From Haemonchus contortus (lineage: Eukaryota > Nematoda > Chromadorea > Rhabditida > Trichostrongylidae), in NCBI GenBank assembly GCA_000469685.2, contig LS997564.1, positions 29,912,959 to 29,976,958 on the forward strand: a DNA stretch of 64,000 nucleotides, written 5' to 3'. Below, in pieces: positions 1 through 12,900 of this stretch. Position 1 is the stretch's first letter. The number at the start of each line of letters is the position of its first letter. The translations under genes were made by a program, and so were the position numbers. Under the pieces are notes generated by a model. That model did not search any database, was not told the origin of the DNA, and saw only the letters and a program-made list of their open reading frames with translations.

Positions 1-665
1 TGAAAGCTCTACACTCCCAGCATTAGCTCCGAAATGGGAGCGATTCTTTCTGTATTATAATTGATTGTATACTAATTAGAAATCTCGACTCATTGCTCTT
101 CATCTCTAAATTGTGTCACATTGATGGCTTAACTGATTGAAAGCCAATGTCTTGAATGGTACCCAGAAATGGATAGTAACGCCTATCACGTGATGTCGTT
201 AACAACAGAACATTTTCTCCACGGAGTTTTCATTAATTAGGAATCTCAAATCATTAGCGGTCGGATGAGGTTAGTCACAAATGAAATGTCACAAAACAAA
301 AAGGAATCGTGGTACTTCATTGTGTCACAAAGCTTACTACGTAACGGTCGTAGTTTAATAGCAAGAAATGGACAATATTCTCATTTCGTTATGGAGAAAT
401 GTCTTTGATCGGTCGCTATTACTGCATTTACCCGTCTTATTGAATGAAACATTTTAAAGAGTCAGTATTTGATCATGAATACCCATTTGCTCTCTAAGGC
501 CCATTATCAGTTCTTATCAGTTGTTATCAGTTCTTGTCACAGAGTACCTACGACCACGACGCATCCTACATTGCCGTCATTGAGAAGGTTCCAGTGTTGA
601 CGCGAGGGGGATTGCAACGCTTGCTCGCTTGTTATTATTATGAGTTATGCATTTGCAACTCAGAA

Positions 666-1095
666 TTTCTAACGCGCACGCCCCGCCCACTGTAGGCGGA
701 GTTCGATCTTACCAACTGTCATAAGTGTTCCCATGCCGTCCCCTGTACTCCTACCGATTTTGAACGGTTTGGGTCCACTGGGACAGGAGTTATGAATTTC
801 TAACATCTAAAATTTCTATCACACGCCCCGCCCCTTGCAGGCGGAGCCCGGTCCTACTACCTGCCATTAGTGTTCCCATCCTGTTTCCTTCACTCTTACC
901 AAGTTTGAACGCTCTGGGTCCACTGGAGCAGGAATTATGAATTAGCGACCTAAAATTTCTATCAAGCACGCTCTGCCCCCTGTGGGCGGGGTCCGGTTCT
1001 GCCACCCGCCATAAGTGTTCCCTTACTGCCTCCCGTACTCGTACCAAATTTGAGCTTTCTAGGTCAACGGGGACAGGAGTTGTGAATTTCCGGTC
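666..1095. repeat. Tandem repeat, about 145-bp unit, three copies
   Basis: Three successive units each carry a GC-rich core (cgccc...gtgggcgg), then a stretch like cataagtgttcccat, then a ggtccact(g)gg.acaggag.tatgaattt ending. Units start near 661, 790 and 935. A diverged version of the same family recurs at 34680-35170 inside the first kelch gene. Non-coding satellite-like DNA; the reading frames over it are chance products. Confidence 0.7.
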
Positions 1096-1109
1096 AAACA
1101 CACACACCG

Positions 1110-1157
<48 letters not shown>

Positions 1158-1163
1158 CAACAG
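1095..1163. repeat. (CA)n microsatellite
   Basis: Mostly uninterrupted CA dinucleotides directly following the third tandem-repeat unit. The Cys/Val-rich reading frame on the minus strand here is an artefact of this repeat. Confidence 0.9.
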
Positions 1164-1424
1164 ACACACTTAGCGAATCATATAATGTAGGATATAAAGA
1201 TTAGAAAATATAACTGTGGTCCACATGTGGCTACCTTGCCATCAACGGGTTAATTGTCTCTACTATACACCGTGCCACACAATCCATAACTGCAGAATCC
1301 GTCCTATTGGTCAGAGAGGCCACACCATTGTGTAGAAATGCTACCTGGGAATTTCGCTTAGGATTTACTTACAAAGGCAATTAGAAATGAGAAAATAGAT
1401 ATTGATTAATTCTGCTGATTTGAG

Positions 1425-4400
1425 TGACATTTTCTACAAATGCAAGAACGGATTCTCATTTTTCGATGCGATCGATGGCGATAAGATTTGGGCACGTGAT
1501 GAAATTGGCAAGGTGAGAGACTACAAGCAAGGTACACACCCCTGCATCAGTTTTTCAATATAATAAAAAATGCATGGGAAAAATGAAAGTAAATTTTGCG
1601 TGGAAGTCCCTTTTCTTTACTTGACGATGTGCTGTCGTAGTCTACGGCGACGATTGCCTATCAGTATCTCGTCGCCTCACCCTGTGAGATGTTTTCCCAA
1701 CTTAATCCACGCCCCAATAGTTATGCGGGACCTATGTAATTGGGTACGCACTTCTTCCTCTAACAGCATTAGTCAAGACGTAGGTTGTGTGGCTATAAAT
1801 ATAACTCATCGTTCACCTTTATTCTATGTTGTCATAGCCGAATAAGTCGAAAGTATAATAAAATAAAATCCGAAGTGATTTTACATTTTTCAAAAGATAA
1901 TCAAACATAATTGAACGAGGTTCTGCATAAAAAATACAATCGAACGAGGTTCTGTCATAATTTTCTACTAGCAACATAACAAAGTAATCTAAACAACCCA
2001 GAAATAATGTCACTTCTATTCTACAAAAAACCCATTATCTGATGTGCTAGCACCCTGGAGAATTCAATTGCGCGCTACGTTCGCTTTCGGTTTTTATTCG
2101 TCTCTGAAACTGTCGTCTTGCAGCAAAAAAAGTTTAAAAGTGTTCATTGTTTAGAAACTGTCCGCTTTACGAGTAAACAAATTTCGGCGAAGTATGAGAA
2201 ACATTCATATCGGTCCTGAACTTGTTAATCAACTCAATAGCGCTGTGATGAATGTAACGGTAATATCATAAAGTTTTATTATGATTACGGAACTAGAATG
2301 GAACTATAATACATTGGGTGTGTGCATTAATTCCTGCCGTTCTTCTGCGTGCAAAAAACATATTTATTACAAGAGCAAAACAAAATCTACATCAACCAGT
2401 GTATTGACCATTGTTAGCTATATCTTCTTGCCATCTTTATGGTATCTTGTTGATTCCACTTCTTGAAAAGTATTCATCTGTTGAACTAATCCAGTCATCA
2501 ACCCATTTCCGCACTTCTTCAGCATTTCGGAAGCGTATACCTGCCAAACTGACTCGCATGCACCAAAATGAGTGGTTATCCGAGCGAGCTAGATCCGGAG
2601 AGTATGGGGGCTGAGCGAGCTGATCTCATTCAGGATCTGCAATTTTTTTGTGGACATTCTTTGCAACATGGGGTCTGGCATTGTTGTGGTGGAGCAGCAA
2701 CTTATGGTGTTTTTTTTTGCTATTGACGGCCGCTTCTCGCGAAGGGCATCCGACAAATTGTCCAAGTTAGTGTTCGTAGCGGTAAGCACTAACAGTTTTG
2801 CTCGAATTCGATAGCTCATAATGCGTAACCCCCTTATATTCCCACCAAATACACAGCACCAGTGGACATTGCATTTTTGCAGTGGATATTCCGCTTTCGC
2901 TGCAAACTCGTTGACTGGCCTAGATCCACATACGCTGCTTTTCGTTTCAGATTATCCTAGTAGACCCACTTTTCATCTTGTGTCACAATCACGTGACAAG
3001 TGACGAAAATGTGTCCTTTTGTGGTCTTGAAGGTTTTTCCTTCAAGCCTTCACGCGTGCTTTTCTGACAGTTGGTGAGGAGTCCGTTTCCCGATTTTGGT
3101 GTCTTTCCCACTGCGTGTAAGAAATAGTGGAAATAGTCGCACGGTTAACGTTCAGCTCCATTGCCAGTTCTATGCTGTTTGGATCTGGGCTGGAGTTTCA
3201 TCTAACTCATCCAACAACTGTTTGCAACTGTGAATCCTCAATTTTTTTCGGCGGTTCTAGACGTGTCCTGTCTTTCAAGTCAAAATCTCCACTTGTGAAA
3301 CGTTGAAACCATTTTCTGCAGGTTCGTTTAGATGGAGTTTGTTCTCCGTAAGTATCGAAACACGTCCGGTGGGCTTCGCTGGCAGTTTTCTTGAAATCAA
3401 ACAGCAGAAGAAGGGCTCCCCGCGAAATCGACTTATCACGTTCCATGTTCAATCAGTTCCGAAGCAGCGAGGTTTTGTGGAAATTGATCTGTCTGATCTT
3501 GAAGAGGGGGACAACACCCTTCTCTTAACATATGAAAGGTTTCACAGTTAGACCTTCAAAATGATTTGCGCAACGTCGCTTTGGACTTGGCGGCAACTAG
3601 TAAAAATTAATTGAAGGCAATTAATGCACACACGTGATAGAAGAAGACTGAGAAACTAGAATACAAAAAAACTCGCAAAAAAAGAGCAATTCCAGAAAGA
3701 ACTTCCACATTTGCATTCCGCACGTGAAAGTCTTTCAAAGATTGATGTACATGAAGGTAGACTTCTGAGCATAAAATAATGAAATCGGAACTAATTGAGA
3801 TTTGATAAGATTCCACTAAATTTGATTTTTAGCGAAGATACTCAGCGGTGAAGTCGTCCCTCGCGTGATTGAAGACAACGAAAAGCTCAAAAAGTTTCTG
3901 GCAGCCCTCAGAAATTTGGTAAGCATCTGACCGATAAAATGGTGCGGGATTGGAAACATTTTCACTTCACTCTTACATAACCAGAATGTGCAGACGTTTC
4001 GGTGAAATAAAGGGGAGGAGGATGCAGGACACAGGCATGAACTTCATCCACAACATATGTATCAAAATCACCCATGCCGTGATCATCAGCTGGCTGAAAA
4101 ACAATTCTGAACACTTTGGCTCGCTGTAGTTACCATACAACCACCATGATCATATTCTCCGGATACCCTAAAATTATCGTGAACACCTAGAAGAAGATAC
4201 CACACAGTTTTACTCGCTCACCTCATATCAGGCCATCTTTGATAGCCGATTTTTTGTGATGGCAGATTGGTATTTTACGAATATAGCAGTATGTTGCACA
4301 TCGGTTTGTATGAGCGTGTTGCAGTACAATATTCCAGCTAGCAGACTTGAGTTCAAGAAGTAACCGGGATAAGCTTTCGAAAGATATCCAAAACCGACTG

Positions 4401-6761
4401 CATCAGGCGGAACTGGCGATTATCAACTCTGTGGCTAGACTTTTGGTATCATTTTGTTAGATCATTCTATTACAGTTCTAGTGGACAGATTACGTCTTCT
4501 ACCTCATTCAAAAACTACATGACTTTAAACGAATTTTCTTAAAGTTACAACTCGGGTCAGATTTGCATATGCCAACGCCTTGGGAGGTTTTCAGAGTCTA
4601 ATCAGCGACCTTTCACCACAGTGTGAAGGTCTAATGTCAATTTGGAATGATCTTGGATTCTTCGTGTGTGACATTATTGCAGCTCCTGCACAAGGATTAT
4701 GGATGGCTTGCTGTAGGTTTCACCAAAATGCGAATTTTTCATCAAACAATACTCAAATTACTTATCATTTGTCAATATGGCCAGCTCTATCACGTGCTCA
4801 GGTTCCCAGAGTTCGAAACGCTTCATTCATAGCAATAAAGCTATCAGGGTCTTTGGCTCAGGCTACTGACCAGTAGGGTCTCGTATCTTCTCCCCGAACG
4901 GCGTGTCATGCTCGCCGCCCTCGATCGCGCGCTATGCAGGGGAAGATTCGAATTCTCAGTGGGAGGATACGGCAGTCGCCTCGGAGCCATCCGCCGGCCG
5001 TGGGAATTCGGGAGAAGTGCCGTCATCCTTGACCAGTAATCTTCGAAGGCTTTACGACGCTACTCCATCTAATGATTCCCGTAACACCCAATAACGGGGC
5101 AAGGTGATGTGGTGGCAGGTTGGTACTATTACTCGTATGGTCCTCCAATGGAACGAATCCTTGACTGGAATACGCCAAGGCCAACAGCATAGTACACTTA
5201 TTGGTTTGTGGTTAATGATAAAAAGTGATGGTTAATGGCATTTCACGCATGCAAAGGTGGAGTCCGCTGATAAATTCCTCACATTCAAAGCTCCGTGGAT
5301 ACTTTCTGAGATCTTATAGGAAATCCTGGGAAAAGTTGTGTTCGGAGGAGTAGGGCAACTTTTACAGAAATCAAAATTTTCTGAAAACCCAAGTGAGCGA
5401 ACTAGCCATCTCTCTAATATGAACCCAAACAGCTATGGGAAAAAGCGTAAAAAACTTCTGATTGATACCAAGAATTGGCAAACAGTTTGATCGTATAGTA
5501 CTCGAACAACGTTAGGATGGCCGGGGCATATGAATGAAATCTGGAGCCAAAACTTATTCTACAACCTTAATCAGCTATCCGGAGCATGTTTTTGATAGTT
5601 TTTGATAGCATGCTCACTTATTACTGCTTTATTTCGTTTTAAAGCAAGTGAATTCGATGAAAACACTTGTTTTCAGTGTTTTCGGCAATTGGTGCGATAT
5701 TCATTTACTTTGCCCTCATCAATGGTACCAGATTTTTGTACAACTATGCGGATGAAAAGGTGAGACACGGACCATCCTTGCTTTCTGATCAAACTATTAT
5801 TTGATTGCAACAAGCAATAAGAGGGTGCACCATGAGCATTGAGAGAACTTCACCCACCGTCTTCAATGCAGTAATAGAAATAGATGTTAGGTGCCATGGA
5901 AATGATGAGCTGCTATTACGCTCCGCTCAACTCGCTCAATCGGAAAACCGTTTACAGCCCTGAAACTAGAATGAGCAGATGTTTACTCTGATTTGAAAAA
6001 GTCGCATGATGAGCCAACAGAAAACCTTGTAAACTTGCAAGAAGTACTGAAGAGGCCAAGCCTTTCCGCTTTTAACCCTAAGTCCATGCTTTTTTGCTCG
6101 TCCCTTCCAATTCTTACTGGTGTAAGTGAAACAAAAGGAGTGAAGGAATGGAGTAAGCCGCTGCACTCGCGGAAGTATAGCCCAGAACGTTGTCGTAGCC
6201 TGAAACTATTGGTGCTTAGGTGCTGTAGGCGAAGCGGTGCTGCTGTCAAAAGGTAACATTTACAACTACAGTCAAGATGCCTGTCGCTCAATGCCAGGCC
6301 ATATCTTCTCAATCCGACACTTCACTCAACTATCCGTCACTTGTCTCATGAGCCTACAGGATCATTGGTACTGCCCCGTCCCCTCACCTTCCCAACCCAA
6401 GCCTTGCTGTCCTGCTGTTACAAAAGCGGTTCCCCATCGAATTCTGAGCTTAATAGAGTTTTATACATTTTCAAAGAGCAATGGGGTTTTTTTATAGTGC
6501 TGATGGTCTCCGATCGCCTACTAGGTTCCCTTCAGATCTAAAATCTCTTATCATGCATAGCAAAAATTGAATATTCTGAATGGTACCTTATTCGAGACTT
6601 CGCAAGCCACGGAAGCTGCTGAAGCGGAATCTGCGGACACAGAACAAGATGCCCCCGCAGGTCGCAGCAAGCATTCCAAACCCACCAAGCGTTCCAAACC
6701 CAAAAAGCGCCATAAGCACAAAAAGAAGCCCAAGTCTAGGACGAGAACAAGAACAGAATGA
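1425..6761 (+). CDS. Prominin-like membrane protein, C-terminal half, multi-exon
   Basis: Exons read by eye: ~1425-1512, 2155-2259, ~3838-3918, 4338-4445, ~4545-4712, 5677-5759, 6561-6761 (stop). Most junctions keep phase; the 4445/4545 junction is uncertain and upstream exons were not found in 1-1424. The fragment has helical extracellular segments (NRDKLSKDIQNRLHQAEL), a Cys-rich stretch (C.GLMSIWNDLGFFVCDII), a PAQGLW motif and one transmembrane helix (FSAIGAIFIYFALINGTRF). A basic tail of about 60 residues rich in KHKKKPKSRTRTR follows. The order Cys-x-W-N, Cys-D/E-I, P...W, then a last membrane helix matches the C-terminal part of prominins (CD133 family), which organise plasma-membrane protrusions. 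The family call is by pattern only. The introns hold a BEL/Pao relic and a mariner relic. An AATAAA signal lies 29 nt after the stop. Confidence 0.5.
1633..2035 (+). mobile_element. Degenerate BEL/Pao-like relic: LTR, leader and start of gag
   Basis: Bases from 1633 align by eye with the LTR of the full element at 38585, sharing tctacggcgacgat, tctcgtcg.ctcac and gacgtaggtt. Two leader repeats of the type aatcgaacgaggttct follow at 1909-1924 and 1938-1953. Next comes an ATG context equivalent to the gag start: MSLLFYKKPI against MALSLHRKPI, after which a stop appears at once. The primer-site region is missing or deleted. It lies within an intron of the prominin-like gene. It is far more diverged than the 38585 element, so the family has been active over a long time. 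Confidence 0.75.
2400..3540 (-). mobile_element. Mariner-family transposon relic
   Basis: On the minus strand, 3452-3207 encodes a mariner-type N-terminal helix-turn-helix region (KTASEAHRT...GEQTPSKRTCRKWFQRF..GDFDLKDR). Further on, 2819-2589 encodes a later part (LDNLSDALREKRPS) followed, out of frame, by a degraded catalytic region. Several frameshifts and stops separate the blocks, so no transposase can be made. Terminal inverted repeats were not resolved; the limits are approximate. It lies in an intron of the prominin-like gene. Confidence 0.75.
4880..5050. repeat. Dispersed GC-rich repeat, copy 1
   Basis: Contains gatcgcgcgc, then gaattctcagtgggagg, then gtgggaattcgggagaagtgccg. A related copy is at 22265-22430 (cgcgcgccac, aatactcaatgggagg, gtgggaaatgggggagaagtaccg). 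Class unknown. It sits in the intron after the fifth prominin-like exon. Confidence 0.55.
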
Positions 6762-6789
6762 ATGTTTTGTTGTCATTGTACTTTTTGAA

Positions 6790-6891
6790 AATAAATCATT
6801 TTTGAATATATTTGTATTACTACAATGCGTTGATGGGTTTTCTCAATGCCTTTGGTACACCACTCTTTTTTTTCTCTTTGAAATGCTACAG
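6790..6891 (+). promoter_or_regulatory. Poly(A) signal plus putative SL trans-splice acceptor (operon-like junction)
   Basis: AATAAA at 6790-6795 follows the prominin-like stop codon at 6761. A T-rich run (cactctttttttttctctttg) precedes an acceptor CTACAG ending at 6891, and the next start codon is at 6927. A gap of about 100 nt between poly(A) signal and acceptor, with a U-rich element, is the known spacing of nematode operons that use spliced leaders. That both genes share one transcript is inference. Confidence 0.45.
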
Positions 6892-6926
6892 TGATCAATT
6901 TTTTTACCAAGGGTGCATCCTTATCC

Positions 6927-9900
6927 ATGGCTCCACAACCGGGTACCCTTCCGGAATTACCTGACCAACCAGTCCCGAGAACAACCTCTAGCTATTACAG
7001 TGCGGTAGGTTTGTTACCTTTTCTTTTGGCGTAGCGCAGCTGTAAGATTCATATACAATACAACACATTTAGATTAGGAAATAAGTGGAACAGGTAGGTT
7101 ATTCACACACACACACACATTCTGGAGACCCAGTTAACGATAAAAATGATTTCGGAGTTACCCTTCTAGGATGAACTAGTGGTCCCTAAAAATATGTATT
7201 ATAGTACATGGAACATTGTTGTGTCGAAAAATGGCCTGGTTAAGGAGTAAAAAGGGCTCCCAAACTAGCATGGCTGACGTACACACCTAAAAAAAAGTAC
7301 CATGACGACCTTGTTAAGGCTATACCATTCATAATGAAGCGTCAGGACTACGATGAATAGTACGCCCATGTGGGAGACATCCAGATGGGTAAAGACAACG
7401 CATTTATATGGTATCAGCAATCGTATCCTTTTCCTTCTTTGAAAGAAACAATATTTCATGTTGTGAATTATGCTGTTCTGTCAGTGTACTATGAATGCGC
7501 CCAAAAGAAGGCAATTTTGCCATTTTCAATCAGTTCTTTACGCTATGACGGGAACTGACATCTCGTCCAAAAACCTCTTCCTTGCAGCTTCTGTCGTCAG
7601 AATCTCGTACAATCCCCTTGTTTTGCTTTTTGGAACATTATATTTCCAAAACCCTCCGATTTTCGCGTTCTCTTCGCCGTTCTATGGTACCGTCGGTACC
7701 AGTGGATAACCTTATAATTTGGTGGACATTTTTAACAAACATGATGTTTTTGAAATGTTGAGGATGCTGTTGTAAACAAAGCAATTTTACAGCCGCCTTC
7801 TGTCAACAGTTTCCAACCGCAGATCGGCCATGTATGTTTGGCAAAATCTATATGGTAAGCCTCGAGTGAACTTTACCTCCTAAACATCTTTGAATTTAAG
7901 GTTGAATGGATTCCTGTCGATGAAGCCAAACAGCGGGTTAGTTAAACCTTTTTTTAGTAAACGAACTGATCGAATTGGATCGAATTCACTTTCTACCAAC
8001 CCTCAGTAAGGGCAGCACGTTATATCCGAACATTTCAGAATAGTCAATTAGGTTCATGGTAAGGAGTAATTGGAATTCGGATTTGCCATTCAAATCGTAA
8101 TATACCTACTGTCGTGTAGTGAGCAGAAGTGGTGTACATAGTGACACGGGACGCACTATTACATATACAAGGTCTGGGTTCAAATGCCGGATCGAAACTT
8201 GTTCAGACAATCATGCCTTCCATCCTTCCGGGGTTGGTTAATTGAAACCAAAGCCGTCTGCGAGGGAGGATAATAGTGTTGCTTGGTCGGACGGCCATTG
8301 AAAGTTATTGCATTACCAGTTGGGCTATGCACGCTAACGCGCGCATCATATTGATTAATTAAACAATTAATTAATCAATTAACTGATCTGGATACACAGT
8401 GCTGCGATTATGAAGTCAAAAGCAATGCTCGACATAGAAGTTGAATGACTGGCTCCCAGAACTTTACTCCGCGAGAGAGTAAAAAGAGCTCATTCAACCG
8501 CTACTAACAATTGCATGTGCTCGCCATTTTCAGGATCCGGTATCTTCTGTCACCCTACTTTTCCATCCATAATCAAATGAAAAATACTAAAGAACCAAAA
8601 CCACATACCATACCCCGCTCCGGTTCCGTCCACGGCGAGGCCCCGGTGCCGTCCACGGCGAGCACCACCGCTCCGGTGCCGTTCACTGCGGGCACCACCG
8701 CCCCGGTGTCGTCCACTGCAGTCCAGGCGGGCACCACCTCTCCGGTACCGTTCATGGCGGGCACCACCACCGCCCGGTGTCGTCCACTGCACCCCAGGTG
8801 TCGCCCACGGCGGGCACCACCTCTCCGGTGCCGTTCACGGCGGGCACCACCTCTCCGGTGCCGTTCACGGCGGGCACCACCGCCCTGGTGTCGTCCACTG
8901 CAGTCCAGGCGGGCACCACCTCTCCGGTGCCGTTCATGGCGGGCACCACCACCGCCCGGTGTCGTCCACTGCACCCCAGGTGTCGCCCACGGCGGGCACC
9001 ACCTCTCCGGTGCCGTTCACGGCGGGCATCACCGCCCCGGTGTCGTCCACTGCGGGCACCACCTCTCCGGTGCCGCTCACGGCAGGCACCACCGCCCCGG
9101 TGCGTTCCCAGCGATTAGTACCGCCCCGATGGCGTCCACGGCGATCAGCACCGCCTTGGTGCGTTCCCAGCGATCAGCACCGCCCCGATGACGTGCACGG
9201 CGATCACCACCGCCCCTTTGTCGAACACGGCGGGGAAAGTTCCAGAATCCTCATCTCTATGAGCAAAGTCTCCTAAAAAAAGGCCTAGTGAGTATTTTTA
9301 TCTCAAGGAGAAGCAGACTGCAGAATAGGTGGATATTATCAATATAAGCTTTTCTCATAGGATATATCAGTTAATGTAGAATGCGGGGAGCACCTCAAAA
9401 ATGGGAATGGCTGACATCAAGAGCTTCGAAATTTTGCCCATACGTAATGTGTTCTTATAGCTTTTCCAAATTCCACCTGGAGTGAATTTCATGCCAGTTA
9501 TGATTTGGAATGAACACGCAAAATCACTCATGGAAGGAGAGGTAAGTTTGATTTCTTCTTTTAGATAATCCGAATTGCAGTATTGGTTCGGACGAGAAGT
9601 TTAAGCAATAGAGGGTGACGATGACTTGTTTCATTTCTCAATAGTCCAATTCTGAATTCCGAATCAATCACCAGCCAGCGCAATTTCTATAACTAAAAGT
9701 GACAAATAACTAATAACTAATAATTGTCGAAAAAGATCGGGATCTCCTAGCCCCTTATTCTGGAAAAACTATTGGGGCTGACAGGGATTCTTATCCAACT
9801 TGTAGTCGTGGTTATCCTTCCAAAATGTTGTTGTGTCGCACAACTGCTCATCTTTTTTCTTTTTTCCCCAAGGCGTCGATTTTTTATGACATTTTTCAGA

Positions 9901-12900
9901 GAATGCTATCGCACAAACGTCCTCCACTACAACGAGTGAGTCTTGGCTCCAAAAATTACTGTATATGTTTTTCACCTTCAACTTTTTGTTGTTTCGCCTG
10001 CATCCAGCAACCTGTTGCGGATTATCCTGCTGCAGACCAATTAACATTCACCGCAATCTTTTATGGTCTTGCGAAGTTCATCGCGATCCAACCACTGAGC
10101 CAGACGCTTCGTGGCCAATTGTCCTGGAGGGTCAAATTTCCATCGCAAAACAACTCGATTGAGTTATGATTATGTCTATCGGCTGACCACTACAATGACT
10201 TGAAGTGGTCAGCCGATAGACAAGTCAATGCTTTTATCCTCCCAGTTGAGTCTGGTGGTTGGCCTGCTAGAACAACAATCTAATATTCGAGCTGCGGACC
10301 CTGCTTGGGTGATAGTGCATCACTTGCTATTAGACCGCCTCGCTCTCATTTAAAGCATGAATCAACTGCAAAAATTTATTTTGACAACTTAACACTCAAA
10401 TTTGATTTCGATGCAGACGTTGATCCAAAAATTCATTTTAGGCTGTTTGGGTTCCATCTGATGGATGCTTCACACAGGTCGACTTTTCACGCTTATCTTC
10501 TCTTACTTTTGGTGGTTTATTAGTGAAGAATGCTCATATCTTACGAAAACAAAGGCAAAAACAATTAAGAAGTAAGATAAGTAGAAGTAAGTCACCCAAA
10601 GCAAAGCACCACGCGATGTTGATGATGTGCAGGACCAATTGAGCGAGTACATATCTTGTCAAATAGTGTAATTACTGAAATTCGAATTTATTCCGAGTAC
10701 CTTACCCGAGGATTATCTCTCATTGATGAAAGTTCGAATAGGGACTTTATGTTGAAGTGCTAGAAGCTGGAAAAAAGGCAGCAAAAAGTGTTTGGAATAG
10801 GTTTCGAGATTAGTATCTTACGATTCACAGGTGCTATAGGTTGATGCCAGCGGATGAGAGACAGACAACGTCAAACGTAGCTTGGCTTTGTCTTCATGAT
10901 TTTTGTAATGAGCAAACAAAATGATTTATACTTCATTACATTTAGGGTACTTGGGAGAGAATGGATGATGACAAATTGGTGGAAGCGCCATTGACTTCAG
11001 TAGCTACAGCCTTAGAAGTAAGTTATCGATGTATTCACAATCATCGAAGTTTCAATCGCTCGCTCGTAATTCGCAATTCAAAAGTCGTAAGAGTAGCACT
11101 TTCTAAAATTATGTAGAGGTACGACGGTCCGATGTGTCGACTAACCCCAGTGAACCTAGCTGGATACTAAGAATGTAGGCGAATCCGTTCTCTGAGCATC
11201 CTCATCTTTTAATTGATGACGGGAACCATGCTCATTGTTGACGTCAGCAGGATATTGAGTATGCTTGAAGAATCTCTCAGCTACTGAAACTCGAAGGGCA
11301 TTCATGGTGAAATTAGTCAATCGATTTTGGATGTATTCGAGGCACAGTTCATGATAAAACTGGTTTCTGAGTTCTCCGCCGAGGAATATTCAGTGATCCC
11401 CAAGGGTAACAGGAAGGACGTTGTCGGTTCCCAAAGCTCAACAGCTAGAGCATAGTGGGAGCCCGGTTGCCGGATCGCCCGGATGCAATGATACACACTG
11501 CATACGGGCAATCCGGCATTGCTCGTCCGAACGTCCCACTCTTCTTCATTTTTTTTGGTTTCAGTCTCGTTCAGCCCCCTTTTTAACGACTTTTTCGAGG
11601 CCTATTTTCACCTTGGAACACTGATTCACGCATTTTCTTCGCCTTTATCGCACTATTATCCATCTTATCTTCTATTCTTCGCCATAATCTGGATTACCCA
11701 AAGTTATCATAAACTGCGCCTTCAATGTCTAAAATAAATTGTGGACTACATACAATGACGAATTTTGTGCTTGGAAAATTAAGGGAGGTCTTTAAACCTC
11801 GAACCGAAATGGAAGTTTGAATAGATAAACTGAGTGTATAGTCACAGTCAGATACAGATCGCAACAGTATCGACTGAGACCGATTTTTTTTTCAGCTCTC
11901 TCCAACAAAATCTAAAAAGGATAAAGCAAAGGTACCAGGTTTTCAAGCGGATATACTTAAATATTCTTCAAATACTCCTAGTATGTGTGCTCCGGAAATA
12001 TTCCAAGGTATTTCAAGGTACCGCCTACTCGTACAAAGGGTGAGCTCCAACACAGTGAGGAAGAAACACCTGCAGTTGAACAAGAGGTAATGCAATACAC
12101 TATCCATGTCTGGAAACGTCAGTGTTTCAGCTGAAATGGCCCTACTAAAAATAAAAGGTAGAAATAGGCATCATTCTAAATTTTTGCTGAAAACACTCGA
12201 AATTTGATGGAACCCCGTAGCTACCATGCATGTTGTAGTGCTTGCCACTTCCCACTGCATCAACTCCGCCAATGCGGGGAAATATAATGATCTTAAAATC
12301 CACACTATAGAGAGTAGAGGTCCTTGGAGCCCTAGCAAAATATTTTTCAATTCAACTCAAGGAACGCTGTTCAGAGCGCAACGGATTTCGATGAGGTTAA
12401 AGTAGACCCTTCCTACAAAACGGCACTGAAGAAAGCGAATGATGGTCCGTAATTTCTATTTCGCATTTTTATCTCTCTGCTTAAAGGCACAGTCCACGAT
12501 AAAAATGGTTTCTGAGATTTCCCACAGAATGAATTCGAGGACAATTCGTATACCATATCTGACGCTATCAGGTCGGAAAACGACCTAGTTGGGACGTTAT
12601 AAGGCCCAAAGATTGTGTCGTGCATCTTCGGACGAGTTTCACCGGGATGGTAGAGGCTGCACCGATCACAGGGGAACCCGTATAGGAAATTCAAACGACC
12701 TGTTATGACACATAGCGTCAATGGAAGGTAGCTCTGTACAGTTCTGGCTAGATGCAGTCAGCTCTTTGCGCAACTGCAACCAGTTGAATCTCCTCCGAGC
12801 ACCTCTTCCATTTTATCTCGTCCAACCTCAATTTTCACTACTTTGAGGAGCCTTATTTTTCGTAAAATCGGCGAATTTCCACCCTTCCTCCACCACTGAT

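Noticed and set aside
1..660. Search for earlier prominin-like exons
   Set aside because: No stretch with acceptor, open frame and donor matching the family could be supported.
790..1167. 125-codon minus-strand frame with Val/Cys/Met repeats
   Set aside because: It is the (CA)n microsatellite and tandem repeat read as protein; no splice or domain support.
8511..9276. Mucin-like or Arg/Pro-rich long frames on both strands
   Set aside because: Low-complexity minisatellite; all frames stay open because of composition, and frame-breaking indels are duplicated within it.
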